Assembly (NCBI GenBank): GCA_036164085.1
Contig: JAYZJV010000058.1
Span: 1 to 47,061, forward strand
Reading direction: 5' to 3'
DNA length: 47,061 nucleotides
From: TMED-70 sp036164085
GTDB taxonomy: Bacteria; Chloroflexota; Dehalococcoidia; Lucifugimonadales; Lucifugimonadaceae
Below the pieces are notes generated by a model. The model worked only from the letters and a program-made list of their open reading frames with translations, searched no databases and was not told the origin of the DNA. The stretch's first letter is position 1; each line of letters starts with the position of its first letter. Positions 1 through 8,358 of the stretch are shown piece after piece. The position numbers and the translations under genes were made by a program.

Positions 1-519
1 GGCAAAGGCGTGAATCTAGAAGGTCCCGTTCAAGTTGACCCTGAGGATAAAAGAAAAGAAATTGGTATTGGTGAGCCACATGAAGGATATTCAATATCTC
101 CTCCTACTTCAGGAGCATACTGGATAGATATGGAAAGACCAGTACCTGGTGTGGGCGTAACATCTCCAGCTCCCTGGGGAAAATATGAAACACAATTACC
201 TAACGAAATACTAGTTGCTAATTTGTTACATGGCGGAATTGGACTGCACTATGATTGTTCAAGAATTGACCCAGAATCCACTTCAATAAAAGAGGGTGGA
301 GATATTTGCGAAAGTTTAAAAGCAGATTTCTATAACTTAATTCCATCTAATTCTTATCAATTTTTAATGACTCCATACAGTGCATTTGATGAATATCCAA
401 TCATGATAACTGGTTGGAGGCATCATCTGAAACTAAAAGAATTTGATGAAGAAAAGATAATTGAATTCATACAAGCCTATCAGGATAGAGCTCCTTTATC
501 TTCATTCAGAGGTAACTAA
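1..519 (+). CDS. DUF3105 domain protein, 5' end outside window
   Basis: The frame is open from base 1 and stops at 517-519. The GTG at 10 is probably internal, because DUF3105 proteins usually start with a membrane anchor that is missing here. What is visible is the C-terminal domain: GYSISPPTSGAYW, the LHGGIGLHYDCS segment and a late GWRHHLKL. These match the family pattern of a PPTSG motif followed by an EHGG/HY-C motif. The molecular function of DUF3105 is not established. The next two genes on the same strand are a DsbB-like quinone reductase and a thioredoxin lipoprotein, only 3 and 2 bases apart, so a role in extracytoplasmic redox chemistry is a guess from context. Confidence 0.75.
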   Translation, partial: GKGVNLEGPVQVDPEDKRKEIGIGEPHEGYSISPPTSGAYWIDMERPVPGVGVTSPAPWGKYETQLPNEILVANLLHGGIGLHYDCSRIDPESTSIKEGGDICESLKADFYNLIPSNSYQFLMTPYSAFDEYPIMITGWRHHLKLKEFDEEKIIEFIQAYQDRAPLSSFRGN

Positions 520-522
520 ATA

Positions 523-1050
523 ATGCAAGAAGTTAAAGTTCTAGCAATTCTGAGTTTCTTATACATAACTATTTTAAGTTTAATCACTGTATTGAATCTG
601 ATAAATAAAGAAAATTATATTACTCGAATTATTCACAGTAGATTTACAATGGACACCAAATCAGTGTTGTTTTACAGTTTCATATTATCCTTAATAGGAA
701 CATTAGGTAGTTTGTATTTATCTGAAATAAAGGATTTAGAACCATGTAAATATTGTTGGTTTGAAAGAATTTTACTATTCCCTCTGGTAATTATTTTCTT
801 TATTAGTTGGTTGAAAAAAGACGGGTTAGGTATATTTATTTCTATTCCATTTATAATAATAGGAATAATTTTAACTCTATATCATTATTCAATTCAGCTG
901 TTCCCTTCTAATGAAACATGCGACATCGTAAATTGTACTAGTGCTTATCTTTGGGAATTAGGGTTTATTTCTATCCCATTAATGGCCTTTTTCAACTTTT
1001 TTGGATTACTATTAATATTAGTTAATTACAAATTAATTGGAGAAAAATAA
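523..1050 (+). CDS. BdbC/DsbB-type disulfide bond formation membrane protein
   Basis: This 175-aa membrane protein has the DsbB/BdbC layout: a CKYCWFER motif (Cys75-X2-Cys78) just after a membrane helix, and a second extracytoplasmic pair Cys133/Cys138 in the loop between the last two helices. In the family these two pairs pass electrons from a thioredoxin-like oxidase to quinone. The four core helices start near residue 47. An extra hydrophobic helix (about residues 5-26) precedes them. GAGG lies 8-11 bases before the ATG at 523. A shorter start at 649 (Met43) would give the usual family length but has no ribosome-binding site. Probably co-transcribed with the DUF3105 and TlpA genes. Confidence 0.85.
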   Translation: MQEVKVLAILSFLYITILSLITVLNLINKENYITRIIHSRFTMDTKSVLFYSFILSLIGTLGSLYLSEIKDLEPCKYCWFERILLFPLVIIFFISWLKKDGLGIFISIPFIIIGIILTLYHYSIQLFPSNETCDIVNCTSAYLWELGFISIPLMAFFNFFGLLLILVNYKLIGEK

Positions 1051-1052
1051 AA

Positions 1053-1646
1053 GTGGATTTGAAAAAAATATTTTTTTTATTGGTAATATCTATTATTTCT
1101 TGCTCAGGCTCTTCTTTTAGTTTTACAGAAGTAAGCATAAAAGGTGGAAGTTTACCTGAATATAATAGAAATACAGAGGATTTTGCAGTAGGTGCTTTTG
1201 CTCCAATACCAACAGGGCTTGATCTTAATGGAAACAGTATTACTGTTTCAACAAGAAAGGGACTAGAGGAGAAAAAAGCATCAATAATAGTCTTTTTAGC
1301 ACATTGGTGTTCTCATTGCCAAAGAGAGGTGCCTATGATCCAAAAATTTATCAATGAGTATGGATACCCCCAAGATCTTAATCTTTTCTCTGTTGCTACA
1401 CATATAGATAAAAAGAGAAATAATTATCCTCCAAATGAATGGCTACAGAGAGAAAGTTATACCGTCCCAGTAATATTTGACGATGAAAAAAATACAATCG
1501 CTGAATCTTTTGGATTGAGTGCATTCCCATATTGGGTATTTCTTAATCCAGATGGAACAGTTTACATGAGACATGCTGGATCCTTATCAGAGGACCAGTT
1601 CTTCCAAGTTATGACAGCAGGAAGTTCCAATTATGAAATCAAATAA
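1053..1646 (+). CDS. TlpA-like thioredoxin lipoprotein
   Basis: 197-aa protein with a lipoprotein signal (hydrophobic stretch to about residue 16, lipobox IISC with Cys17) and a thioredoxin fold. The redox motif is WCSHC (Cys86/Cys89), and a FPYW segment near residue 160 holds the expected cis-proline. The start is GTG, with GGAG about nine bases upstream inside the end of the BdbC gene. Family knowledge: such membrane-tethered proteins reduce or oxidise disulfides outside the membrane, often with a DsbB/BdbC partner, which is what sits immediately upstream. Whether it acts as reductant or oxidant cannot be read from the sequence. Maturation would use the Lgt encoded at 31698-32531. Confidence 0.8.
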   Translation: MDLKKIFFLLVISIISCSGSSFSFTEVSIKGGSLPEYNRNTEDFAVGAFAPIPTGLDLNGNSITVSTRKGLEEKKASIIVFLAHWCSHCQREVPMIQKFINEYGYPQDLNLFSVATHIDKKRNNYPPNEWLQRESYTVPVIFDDEKNTIAESFGLSAFPYWVFLNPDGTVYMRHAGSLSEDQFFQVMTAGSSNYEIK

Positions 1647-1658
1647 AAGAGTAACAAA

Positions 1659-1904
1659 TTGATATATAAATATGAAGTTAAAATCTTATATAAAGATAAT
1701 GTAAATGACCCTCAAGGGCTAACAATCACTGAATCTGCAAATAGAATAGGATTCAATGGTATAAAAAATATAAGATCTGGCAAAATATTCATAGTAGAAA
1801 TTGATTCTCAATCAGAACAAGAAGCAGAGATTGCCATAGAAGAAATATCTGATAAATTATTATCAAATCCTATTATAGAAAAATTTTCCCACAAGAAATT
1901 ATAA
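1659..1904 (+). CDS. purS: Phosphoribosylformylglycinamidine synthase subunit PurS
   Basis: 81 aa, the usual PurS size, with the family pattern: an N-terminal strand (YEVKILYK), then DPQGLTI, and an IGFNGIKNIRSGKIFIVEID stretch corresponding to the G-x2-x-V-x2-x-R-x-GK-x2-x2-x-ld segment. PurS dimers bridge PurQ and PurL in the fourth step of purine synthesis. The start is TTG after AAAGAG. Unusually it is not followed by purQ or purL: the next gene is the convergent hisB, whose stop overlaps purS by six bases. It lies 12 bases after the tlpA-like stop, so it probably shares that transcript. Confidence 0.85.
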   Translation: MIYKYEVKILYKDNVNDPQGLTITESANRIGFNGIKNIRSGKIFIVEIDSQSEQEAEIAIEEISDKLLSNPIIEKFSHKKL

Positions 1905-2492
1905 AGACCCTTTAGTTGAAGGAATTGAATCTATTCTTCTTGGATCTAAAGAAGCAGCTTCTCTTAAAGCTCTAGAAAATGTTTTGAAAGAAGATTCTAA
2001 AATATGATGATGATTAGTTCCAGCCAACATTCTTAAATGTATCCCGAATCTTCCATTAGAAGATAATGATTCATAAAAATGCCTACCCATATCTAAAGAA
2101 AACTCTCCTTCATTATCAGAACTTCCCATATCTATAACAGAGTAACCTCTTCCTGATAAATCCAATGCCACACTACATAATGCTTCATCAAGAAGACAAG
2201 TTTTATCTCCCATTCTAACAATTCCAGACCTATCACCTAATGCTTCATCTATGCATCCACCCAACACTATTGCAGTATCCTCTATTATATGATGAGTCCC
2301 TGTTTCCAAATCTCCCTTTATTGATGCGTTTATATCAATTAGACCATGTCGTGCAATTTGATCAAGCATATGATTTAACATTCCAATAGGAGATTCTATA
2401 TTTGAAATCCCTTTGCCATCTAAGTTGATTTCAATAGAAATATTAGTTTCACCTGTTGAACGGCTTCTTTTAGATTTTCTTTCGTTTACCAT
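1899..2492 (-). CDS. hisB: Imidazoleglycerol-phosphate dehydratase
   Basis: 197 aa, the length of a stand-alone HisB without the phosphatase domain of enterobacteria. It carries the metal-binding histidine clusters of the family: GMLNHMLDQIARHG, GTHHIIEDTAI and GTNHHHILESSFK. It catalyses dehydration of imidazole glycerol phosphate to imidazole acetol phosphate, the substrate of HisC encoded just upstream. It is the last gene of the his operon, 17 bases after hisC, and it ends in a convergent overlap with purS. No good Shine-Dalgarno sequence is visible at the ATG, which fits coupled translation from hisC. Confidence 0.93.
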   Translation of the reverse strand: MVNERKSKRSRSTGETNISIEINLDGKGISNIESPIGMLNHMLDQIARHGLIDINASIKGDLETGTHHIIEDTAIVLGGCIDEALGDRSGIVRMGDKTCLLDEALCSVALDLSGRGYSVIDMGSSDNEGEFSLDMGRHFYESLSSNGRFGIHLRMLAGTNHHHILESSFKTFSRALREAASLDPRRIDSIPSTKGSL

Positions 2493-2509
2493 AATTTTTA
2501 TTTATATCA

Positions 2510-3589
2510 TTAAATCAACAAATCTAGCTCTTGTAATAATTTACGAGTTTGGTCAGGAGTTCCAGCTGAAATTCTTAATGCGTTATCTATAAATTTATTT
2601 GAAAATTTTCTAACAAAAATTCCTTTTTTGGCCAAACCATCAAATACTTTTTCAGCACTAAGTTCTTTAAAGTCACAAAGAACAAAATTCGCTTTTGAAG
2701 GATATACTTTGACTTCTTTTTTATCTGATAAAAATTTATATATTTTGTCTTTTTGCTCCATAAGAATTTCTACTTTATTAAAAAGAATTTCTTTGTTTTT
2801 TATTGCACTAATTGCAACAAATTCTGCTGCTGAGTTAATATTATAAGGTTGTTTAATTTGAATAATTCTCTTTATTAGTTCAGGATTGGATATTGCATAT
2901 CCAATTCTTAGTCCAGCTAATCCTGCCCACTTCGAAAAAGATCTTATTATAATTAGATTGTCAAATTTATTGATTAAATCCATATACGACTCTCCACAGA
3001 ATTCAAAATATGTCTCATCAACAACAACTATAATTTTTTGATTTAATAGTGAAATCAATTCACCTCTTTTAATTATGTTTCCTGTCGGGTTATTTGGAGA
3101 CGCAATAAAAATCAATTTGGTTTTAGCATCAATTAATTTAGAAATAGAACTTATATTTATACTAAAATCTTTATTTCTAGGAACTGATATTACATTTGCT
3201 CCTTGAATTTTAGCAAAAAATTCATACATACCGAACGTAGGTTGAGCGTCAATTAATTTATCAGAAGGATCTAAAAATAATCTAATTAAAATATCAATTA
3301 ATTCATCACTTCCTGAACTTGCTACGAGCTCTTCAAATTTTGCACCTGTATACTTGCTAAGAGTATTTCTTAAATTTTTCTGATTTGGATCAGGATACTC
3401 ATGTATATTTATTTTTGATAAATTTTTAGTTAAACCAAGGGTTTTGCCAAAAGGATTTTCATTAGCATTTAACTTTATAATCTCTGCAGAGGATATGCCT
3501 GAATCATCAGACAATTTATCTGATGGTTGGACTGCATCATATATAGGAGAATCTTTGATGTTTTTTCTCAAGTATTCATTTATACTCAT
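2510..3589 (-). CDS. hisC: Histidinol-phosphate aminotransferase
   Basis: Class I/II PLP-dependent aminotransferase. Visible markers are KLNANENPFG near the N-terminus, the ASPNNPTGN loop, VVDETYFEF, and the PLP lysine in RSFSKWAGLAGLRIGY. It converts imidazole acetol phosphate and glutamate to histidinol phosphate. I chose the ATG at 3589 (359 aa, begins MSINEYL). It is preceded by GGAG at a good distance, lies five bases after the hisD stop, and matches the family length. A longer reading frame from 3646 exists, but it would overlap hisD by 53 bases. Middle gene of the his operon. Confidence 0.92.
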   Translation of the reverse strand: MSINEYLRKNIKDSPIYDAVQPSDKLSDDSGISSAEIIKLNANENPFGKTLGLTKNLSKINIHEYPDPNQKNLRNTLSKYTGAKFEELVASSGSDELIDILIRLFLDPSDKLIDAQPTFGMYEFFAKIQGANVISVPRNKDFSINISSISKLIDAKTKLIFIASPNNPTGNIIKRGELISLLNQKIIVVVDETYFEFCGESYMDLINKFDNLIIIRSFSKWAGLAGLRIGYAISNPELIKRIIQIKQPYNINSAAEFVAISAIKNKEILFNKVEILMEQKDKIYKFLSDKKEVKVYPSKANFVLCDFKELSAEKVFDGLAKKGIFVRKFSNKFIDNALRISAGTPDQTRKLLQELDLLI

Positions 3590-3593
3590 TTTA

Positions 3594-4910
3594 CTAATCT
3601 CCAATAAAAAATTGTTTCCTAATAGACAATGCTTCTTTATGGGCATCTAGTGATTCCAATGATGCTAATAATTCAGCATTTGAACAGATTTTTTCAAACT
3701 CTTTTTTATTTATTGATAACACAGGAATGCTTTTAGTGAAAGTTCTAGTTGAAAGAGAGGATGAATATCTAGCTGAACCATTAGTTGGCATTACATGGCT
3801 TGGGCCTGCAACATAATCGGCTAAAACTTCAGAAGAAATTTCACCTAAAAACAATGATCCTGAACTACTGATTTTGTTTGAAAGATGAATTAGTTTTTCT
3901 GATGCTATGGTGGTATGTTCTGCTGCAATGTTATTGCAAACTTCAATCATTTCATCCTCATTTTTCAAAATAGAAATAAAACCTTTGTCCATAGACTTAG
4001 AAATTATGTCTTTTCTAGAAAGCTTATTTAATTTTTTCATCGATAGATTATTTATTTCATTTGCAAATTCCAAGTCATCTGTTATCAACATTGGAAGTGC
4101 TAAAACGTCGTGTTCTGATTGTGCCATTAAATCTGAAACTACAAATTCTTTATTAGCTGAATTATCACTAATAATTAAAGTTTCTGTAGGACCAAATATT
4201 CCATCTACTCCTACGTCTCCATAAACTAACTTTTTTGCAGCCATAACAAATATATTTCCAGGTCCACATATCATATCTACCTTGGAAACAGTTTCAGTTC
4301 CATATGCCATACTTGAAATAGCTTGAGGGCCTCCATAAGTATAGAATTCATCTACTCCACAAAGTTTTGCCGTAGCTAACAAATATTTATTTGGGAGTTC
4401 ATTTCCCACAGTGGGAGATGATATAACTATTTTTTTTACTCCTGCTATTTTTGCAGGAATTACTGTCATTATTATTGTAGAAATTAATGGAGCAGAACCA
4501 CTTGGAATATAACAACCTACTGATTCAATTGGCCTTATAATTTCTCCATAGCATTTACTTTCATCAAACCAGCTTTTATTTAATGTTTTTTTCTGAAAAT
4601 TCTCTATCCTTTTGATAGTATTCAAAATTACTTTTTTTTCTTTATCTGAAATTTTGTTTATTGAATCATTTATATGAGTCCTAGATACTTCAATCCCTCC
4701 AAATTTTTGACTGTCTACCTTTGAACTCAAATTTACGAGAAAATCATCTCCTTCTTTTTTGGTCAGTTCAATCACTTTTTTAACATAATCTTCTAATTTA
4801 TAATCTTCTAAAAAATAGCCATTTCCACTTGAGCTTATTTCTGAAGAATTATAAGACCTAATTTTTTCTATATAAGAGTAAGTTTCTTTTTTCCCATTCA
4901 GAATTTTCAA
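3594..4910 (-). CDS. hisD: Histidinol dehydrogenase
   Basis: 438 aa. Family motifs are present in order: the VIPAKIAGV region, GPGNIFVMAAKKLVYG, the zinc/catalytic region with QSEHD, AAEHTTI (Glu-His pair) and the GPSHVMPT segment. HisD performs the last two oxidations, histidinol to histidine, with NAD and zinc. Its ATG overlaps the hisG stop by four bases, so translation is coupled. The product acts on what HisC and a histidinol-phosphatase (not in the window) supply. Nothing looks damaged. Confidence 0.94.
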   Translation of the reverse strand: MKILNGKKETYSYIEKIRSYNSSEISSSGNGYFLEDYKLEDYVKKVIELTKKEGDDFLVNLSSKVDSQKFGGIEVSRTHINDSINKISDKEKKVILNTIKRIENFQKKTLNKSWFDESKCYGEIIRPIESVGCYIPSGSAPLISTIIMTVIPAKIAGVKKIVISSPTVGNELPNKYLLATAKLCGVDEFYTYGGPQAISSMAYGTETVSKVDMICGPGNIFVMAAKKLVYGDVGVDGIFGPTETLIISDNSANKEFVVSDLMAQSEHDVLALPMLITDDLEFANEINNLSMKKLNKLSRKDIISKSMDKGFISILKNEDEMIEVCNNIAAEHTTIASEKLIHLSNKISSSGSLFLGEISSEVLADYVAGPSHVMPTNGSARYSSSLSTRTFTKSIPVLSINKKEFEKICSNAELLASLESLDAHKEALSIRKQFFIGD

Positions 4911-5950
4911 CTTCTATCTCCAAATATAGAGATTGCCGCTTCTAGCTTTGAGAAGGCTATTGAATCTTTGTAAAATATCATTCCTAAATCAGATGTTGTA
5001 ATACTAACTCCACCTAAATTCCTTAATTCAGAAACACAACCTAATAATTGATCTTTAGAAATAATAAGTTCTAGAGAAATCCATCTTCCAGGTTCGGTTG
5101 TAATTACTTGACTGACAGATGGCCCTTTTAATCCGTGTAAAGTTTGATTTGCACCTACAACAGATATCAATTCACTTGGGTCATTTAATTCTAAATCATC
5201 TAGTGACAAATTTACTGTTACTCTAATGAAATTTCTAGAATTTAGATATGCTTCAATTTTTTCAATAATTGATCTTGCTAATTCTATTGAACCATTTTTT
5301 TTATAAATATTTTCAATATTTGCCACGAGAGCAGCTTGAGAAGAAAAGACTGTGCCATTTTCTATAACTTTTAATCTGTTTTGCCTTAATGTGTTACCGG
5401 TAGCTGTTATATCACATATCATATCTGCATAACCAATATAAGGAGCCACTTCTATTCCTCCACTAGCATCAACAATATTAAAATAATAAATTGAATTTTG
5501 ATTCAAAAATCTAGTTACCAACCTAGGATATTTGGTAGCTATTCTAAGATCTTTTCCTTTGTCCCTCATTTCAAAAGATAAATCAGCTAAATCTGTTAAA
5601 CTTTTTACATCAAGCCAAGCTTCAGGTACCGCTAAAACCATATCTGACGAACCAAATCCTAAATCATCAATTATAGCTATTGAATTACCATTATCAATTT
5701 TTTTTTCATAGAAGCTATCTAAACCTACTATTCCTATGTCAGCAACATTAGAATCAAGTCTTGCAGGTATATCAGATTGTCTTTGAAACATGATATCAAC
5801 GCCTTCAAGGCTTGGTATATTAGCTGTATAAACCCTATCGTTTGGTCTAGATACATAAAGTCCACATTTATTCAATAAATTTAAACTTCCATCATAAAGA
5901 GCTCCAGAAACTGGGATTGCAAAAGAAATATTATCCAAACTAAATTTCAC
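4907..5950 (-). CDS. hisG: ATP phosphoribosyltransferase, long form with C-terminal regulatory domain
   Basis: 347 aa. Residues 7-215 form the catalytic part: MFQRQSDIPARL, the DIGIVG segment at 71-76, RIATKYPRLV, and the PRPP-binding loop DITATGNTLRQN at 180-191. Residues about 241-345 form a HisG_C-like ACT-type domain (GLKGPSVS near 273, then WISLELIISKDQL and LGGVSITTSD). In long-form enzymes this domain binds histidine and makes HisZ unnecessary. Here a hisZ gene directly precedes it and overlaps by 11 bases. HisG catalyses the first, feedback-controlled step of histidine synthesis (ATP + PRPP). Confidence 0.9.
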   Translation of the reverse strand: MKFSLDNISFAIPVSGALYDGSLNLLNKCGLYVSRPNDRVYTANIPSLEGVDIMFQRQSDIPARLDSNVADIGIVGLDSFYEKKIDNGNSIAIIDDLGFGSSDMVLAVPEAWLDVKSLTDLADLSFEMRDKGKDLRIATKYPRLVTRFLNQNSIYYFNIVDASGGIEVAPYIGYADMICDITATGNTLRQNRLKVIENGTVFSSQAALVANIENIYKKNGSIELARSIIEKIEAYLNSRNFIRVTVNLSLDDLELNDPSELISVVGANQTLHGLKGPSVSQVITTEPGRWISLELIISKDQLLGCVSELRNLGGVSITTSDLGMIFYKDSIAFSKLEAAISIFGDRS

Positions 5951-7319
5951 TCCTATTCATTTCATTATTTTCAAAAAATATTATTTCAGTAATTTCATTC
6001 TTAGAAGCCCATTGTTTAAGAACCTCTAAATCATCAAATGAAGATTTCAGACTTACTATGTTACCTTTAGAACGCTCTTCGTTACAAGTCTTTATAGCCT
6101 TGTTCAAATCTTTTTCATCATTTATAAATATAATTATTTTTTTATGCTCTGAGAATTGAATGTTTTTTCTGTTACTTTTAAGTATTTTTTCAGCATCAAT
6201 AGCAAATCCCGTAGCAGACAAATTCTCTCCAAGTGAATTACCTAGAGAATCATACCTACCTCCACCTCCGAAGATTTGGTTTTCATCATTAGTCATATTA
6301 AATACAAAACCTGTATAATAACCCCACTCCCTTACTAGTCCAAAGTTTATATTTACATCAGAAATATCTATTTCATAATTATCTAAGTTATTTGCTAAAT
6401 CATATAAGTTTTTCAAATTATTTTTAACTGGCACGTTAGAGAGAATTTTATTAGCATCTGAAATGCATTTTTCTAAGTCCCCTTCTACATTTATCAAGTT
6501 TCTAATAAGTTCTATGCAATCTAAAAACTTGCTTCTAGAAGCATTATTTGAAACTTTATTCATCAATCCATTTATAATTGAATCTCTATCTCTTGTTTGC
6601 TCAAATTTAGAATCTTTATGAAAAGCAAAATCCAATACTTTTGAAATGTCATTATTTTTTGAATCAAAAGTGTCAGATTGATTTTCATGAAAAATAATTC
6701 CATTTTCTTCAGCATTTATAAAAACTTGATCATTTGAACTTTCATCTTTTATAAAATCCATATTTTGCAATATAAATAACCCAACCCTACTACCAAGTCC
6801 AAAAAATTCAATTATCTCGTGAAGAATGCCAACATGCCCAATATTAATTTTTATTTCTTCATTTAGAACATTACTTAAAAAGATTTTTGCCATAGCAATT
6901 ATTTCAAGATCGGAGTATAAATTATTATCCCCAATAAGCTCTACCCCATTTTGCCTTGAATAATTTTTGTTTGTAACACTATCATATTTATATATTTCTC
7001 CAGCATATGAAAATCTCATTTCGTTTGGAGAAAATTCATTTTCTAAATATGACCTCATTATGGAGGGAGTAAAATCAGCTCTTAATGCTACTTCTAAACC
7101 TGAAGGATCTGTGAAATTATATACATTACTTCCTATACTAGATCCTGTTTTTCTCGAAAAAATTGAGGACTTTTCAATTATGGGAGTCTCTATCTTTTCA
7201 TATCCCCATTGAGTGGTAAATTCAAAGAATTTATAGTCTAACTCATTAGAAAAGCTAAGCTCATTTGAGAATCTATCGTTAAAACCAGAAACCTTGTTTA
7301 AATTGTTTTTATTTTCCAA
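5940..7319 (-). CDS. hisZ: HisZ, HisRS-like regulatory subunit of ATP phosphoribosyltransferase
   Basis: 459-aa class II synthetase fold. Markers favour HisZ over a true histidyl-tRNA synthetase: LRADFTPSIMR (79-89) in place of the synthetase LRPEGT motif, and LVREWGYYTGFVF in place of the RGLDYYTG histidine-recognition motif. A motif-3-like GGGGRYDSLG follows. The C-terminal stretch (about 390-450, KIIIFINDEKDL onward) resembles the anticodon-binding domain that many HisZ proteins lack, so the protein is longer than typical HisZ. First gene of the his operon. The start is TTG with no clear Shine-Dalgarno sequence. A diverged HisRS cannot be fully excluded. Confidence 0.8.
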   Translation of the reverse strand: MENKNNLNKVSGFNDRFSNELSFSNELDYKFFEFTTQWGYEKIETPIIEKSSIFSRKTGSSIGSNVYNFTDPSGLEVALRADFTPSIMRSYLENEFSPNEMRFSYAGEIYKYDSVTNKNYSRQNGVELIGDNNLYSDLEIIAMAKIFLSNVLNEEIKINIGHVGILHEIIEFFGLGSRVGLFILQNMDFIKDESSNDQVFINAEENGIIFHENQSDTFDSKNNDISKVLDFAFHKDSKFEQTRDRDSIINGLMNKVSNNASRSKFLDCIELIRNLINVEGDLEKCISDANKILSNVPVKNNLKNLYDLANNLDNYEIDISDVNINFGLVREWGYYTGFVFNMTNDENQIFGGGGRYDSLGNSLGENLSATGFAIDAEKILKSNRKNIQFSEHKKIIIFINDEKDLNKAIKTCNEERSKGNIVSLKSSFDDLEVLKQWASKNEITEIIFFENNEMNRSEI

Positions 7320-7418
7320 TTATTTAACTTAATTAACTTGTATATCTTAAAAATACTTAAATTTAAAAAATATTACTAGAGTAATAATGAACAGGATTTA
7401 ATGCGAAATTATCACACT

Positions 7419-8333
7419 TTACACAGGCATTTTTCTTCCTGTTTTCTTTCTGCCATAATCAACAAGTTCTTTTTGTTCTGACTCTGAAAGCATTGCAGGG
7501 ACACCAATCATCTTGCAGGAGAGTTCATCTATTATATAGTCAAGTCTCTCTTTGTCACTCATACTCTCATCGAGCCAACTAGAATAGAATACTTTTCCAT
7601 TTTTTTCTAAAGCAGATTTTATTTTATTCCTTGCTTCATTCATAACATCTGGATAAGGAGGATCGTGAGCATCAGGCTGCATATAGCTCATACCCATATC
7701 TCCAGGACCCCATTCAGCAAAAGCTATCCCTGGCACCTTAGCAATATCATCTGCATTAGCAACACAGTGTCGATCTTCTATTTTTAATCCTAATATCAAT
7801 TCTCCTTTTGGGTTTAACGGCCATGGATCAGCAACATCAGTATAATCGGCCTGATCTAACCCCCAAAGTTCTGCAGGTTTTTTTTGTCCTCCAGCTCCTC
7901 TTAATCCTTCACCTATAATCTCTCTACCTATTTCTTGATATGGATATCTTGTGATCTGAACAAAAGCCTTAACTGATTCAGGAGTTCTGGTATGAGTATG
8001 CAAAATCCCATGAACACCAGCAGTCAAAACATGTCTTGCTTGCCATGCATTATATCTAACTTCTTCTGGTGTAATAGCATTAGATGGCAATGTACATACG
8101 ACAGTTGGAGTTAAATGTCCACTAGCAGTAGGTCCTCCATCTTTCAGCCCATTCATAAATCTTGTTAAACCGACTGTGTCAAAAGGATTATGTTCAAAAT
8201 CAATCAAAAACATATCTGCAAATGTTTTTGATCCTTCTAAGCCAGCTTCGTAACTAAGCTCTTCCGGATGTTGGTGATATACAGGTTGTCCTTGTTCCCA
8301 CAAATCTATTACTTTATTTACTCTTTTAGCCAT
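7419..8333 (-). CDS. HpcH/HpaI aldolase/citrate lyase family protein (atypical)
   Basis: 304 aa from the ATG at 8333, which has GAGGG just upstream; an in-frame ATG at 8348 is less likely. The fold markers are FLIDFEHNPFDT (family D-x-E-H), LKIED and AEWGPGDMGMSYM, corresponding to the metal-binding Glu and the GPxDLS loop. The family cleaves or forms 2-keto acid aldols with pyruvate or its relatives. Differences from typical members are the absence of the usual V-R-x-P arginine segment (here VVCTLPSN) and an insertion around residues 145-185. It lies about 25 bases after the Ldh2 gene and is probably co-transcribed. Substrate unknown. Confidence 0.75.
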   Translation of the reverse strand: MAKRVNKVIDLWEQGQPVYHQHPEELSYEAGLEGSKTFADMFLIDFEHNPFDTVGLTRFMNGLKDGGPTASGHLTPTVVCTLPSNAITPEEVRYNAWQARHVLTAGVHGILHTHTRTPESVKAFVQITRYPYQEIGREIIGEGLRGAGGQKKPAELWGLDQADYTDVADPWPLNPKGELILGLKIEDRHCVANADDIAKVPGIAFAEWGPGDMGMSYMQPDAHDPPYPDVMNEARNKIKSALEKNGKVFYSSWLDESMSDKERLDYIIDELSCKMIGVPAMLSESEQKELVDYGRKKTGRKMPV

Positions 8334-8358
8334 ATTGCCCTCTTTCATATATTTTTTT

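Noticed and set aside
3589..3646. Longer HisC starting at 3646
   Set aside because: It would overlap hisD by 53 bases and has no ribosome-binding site, while the ATG at 3589 has GGAG.
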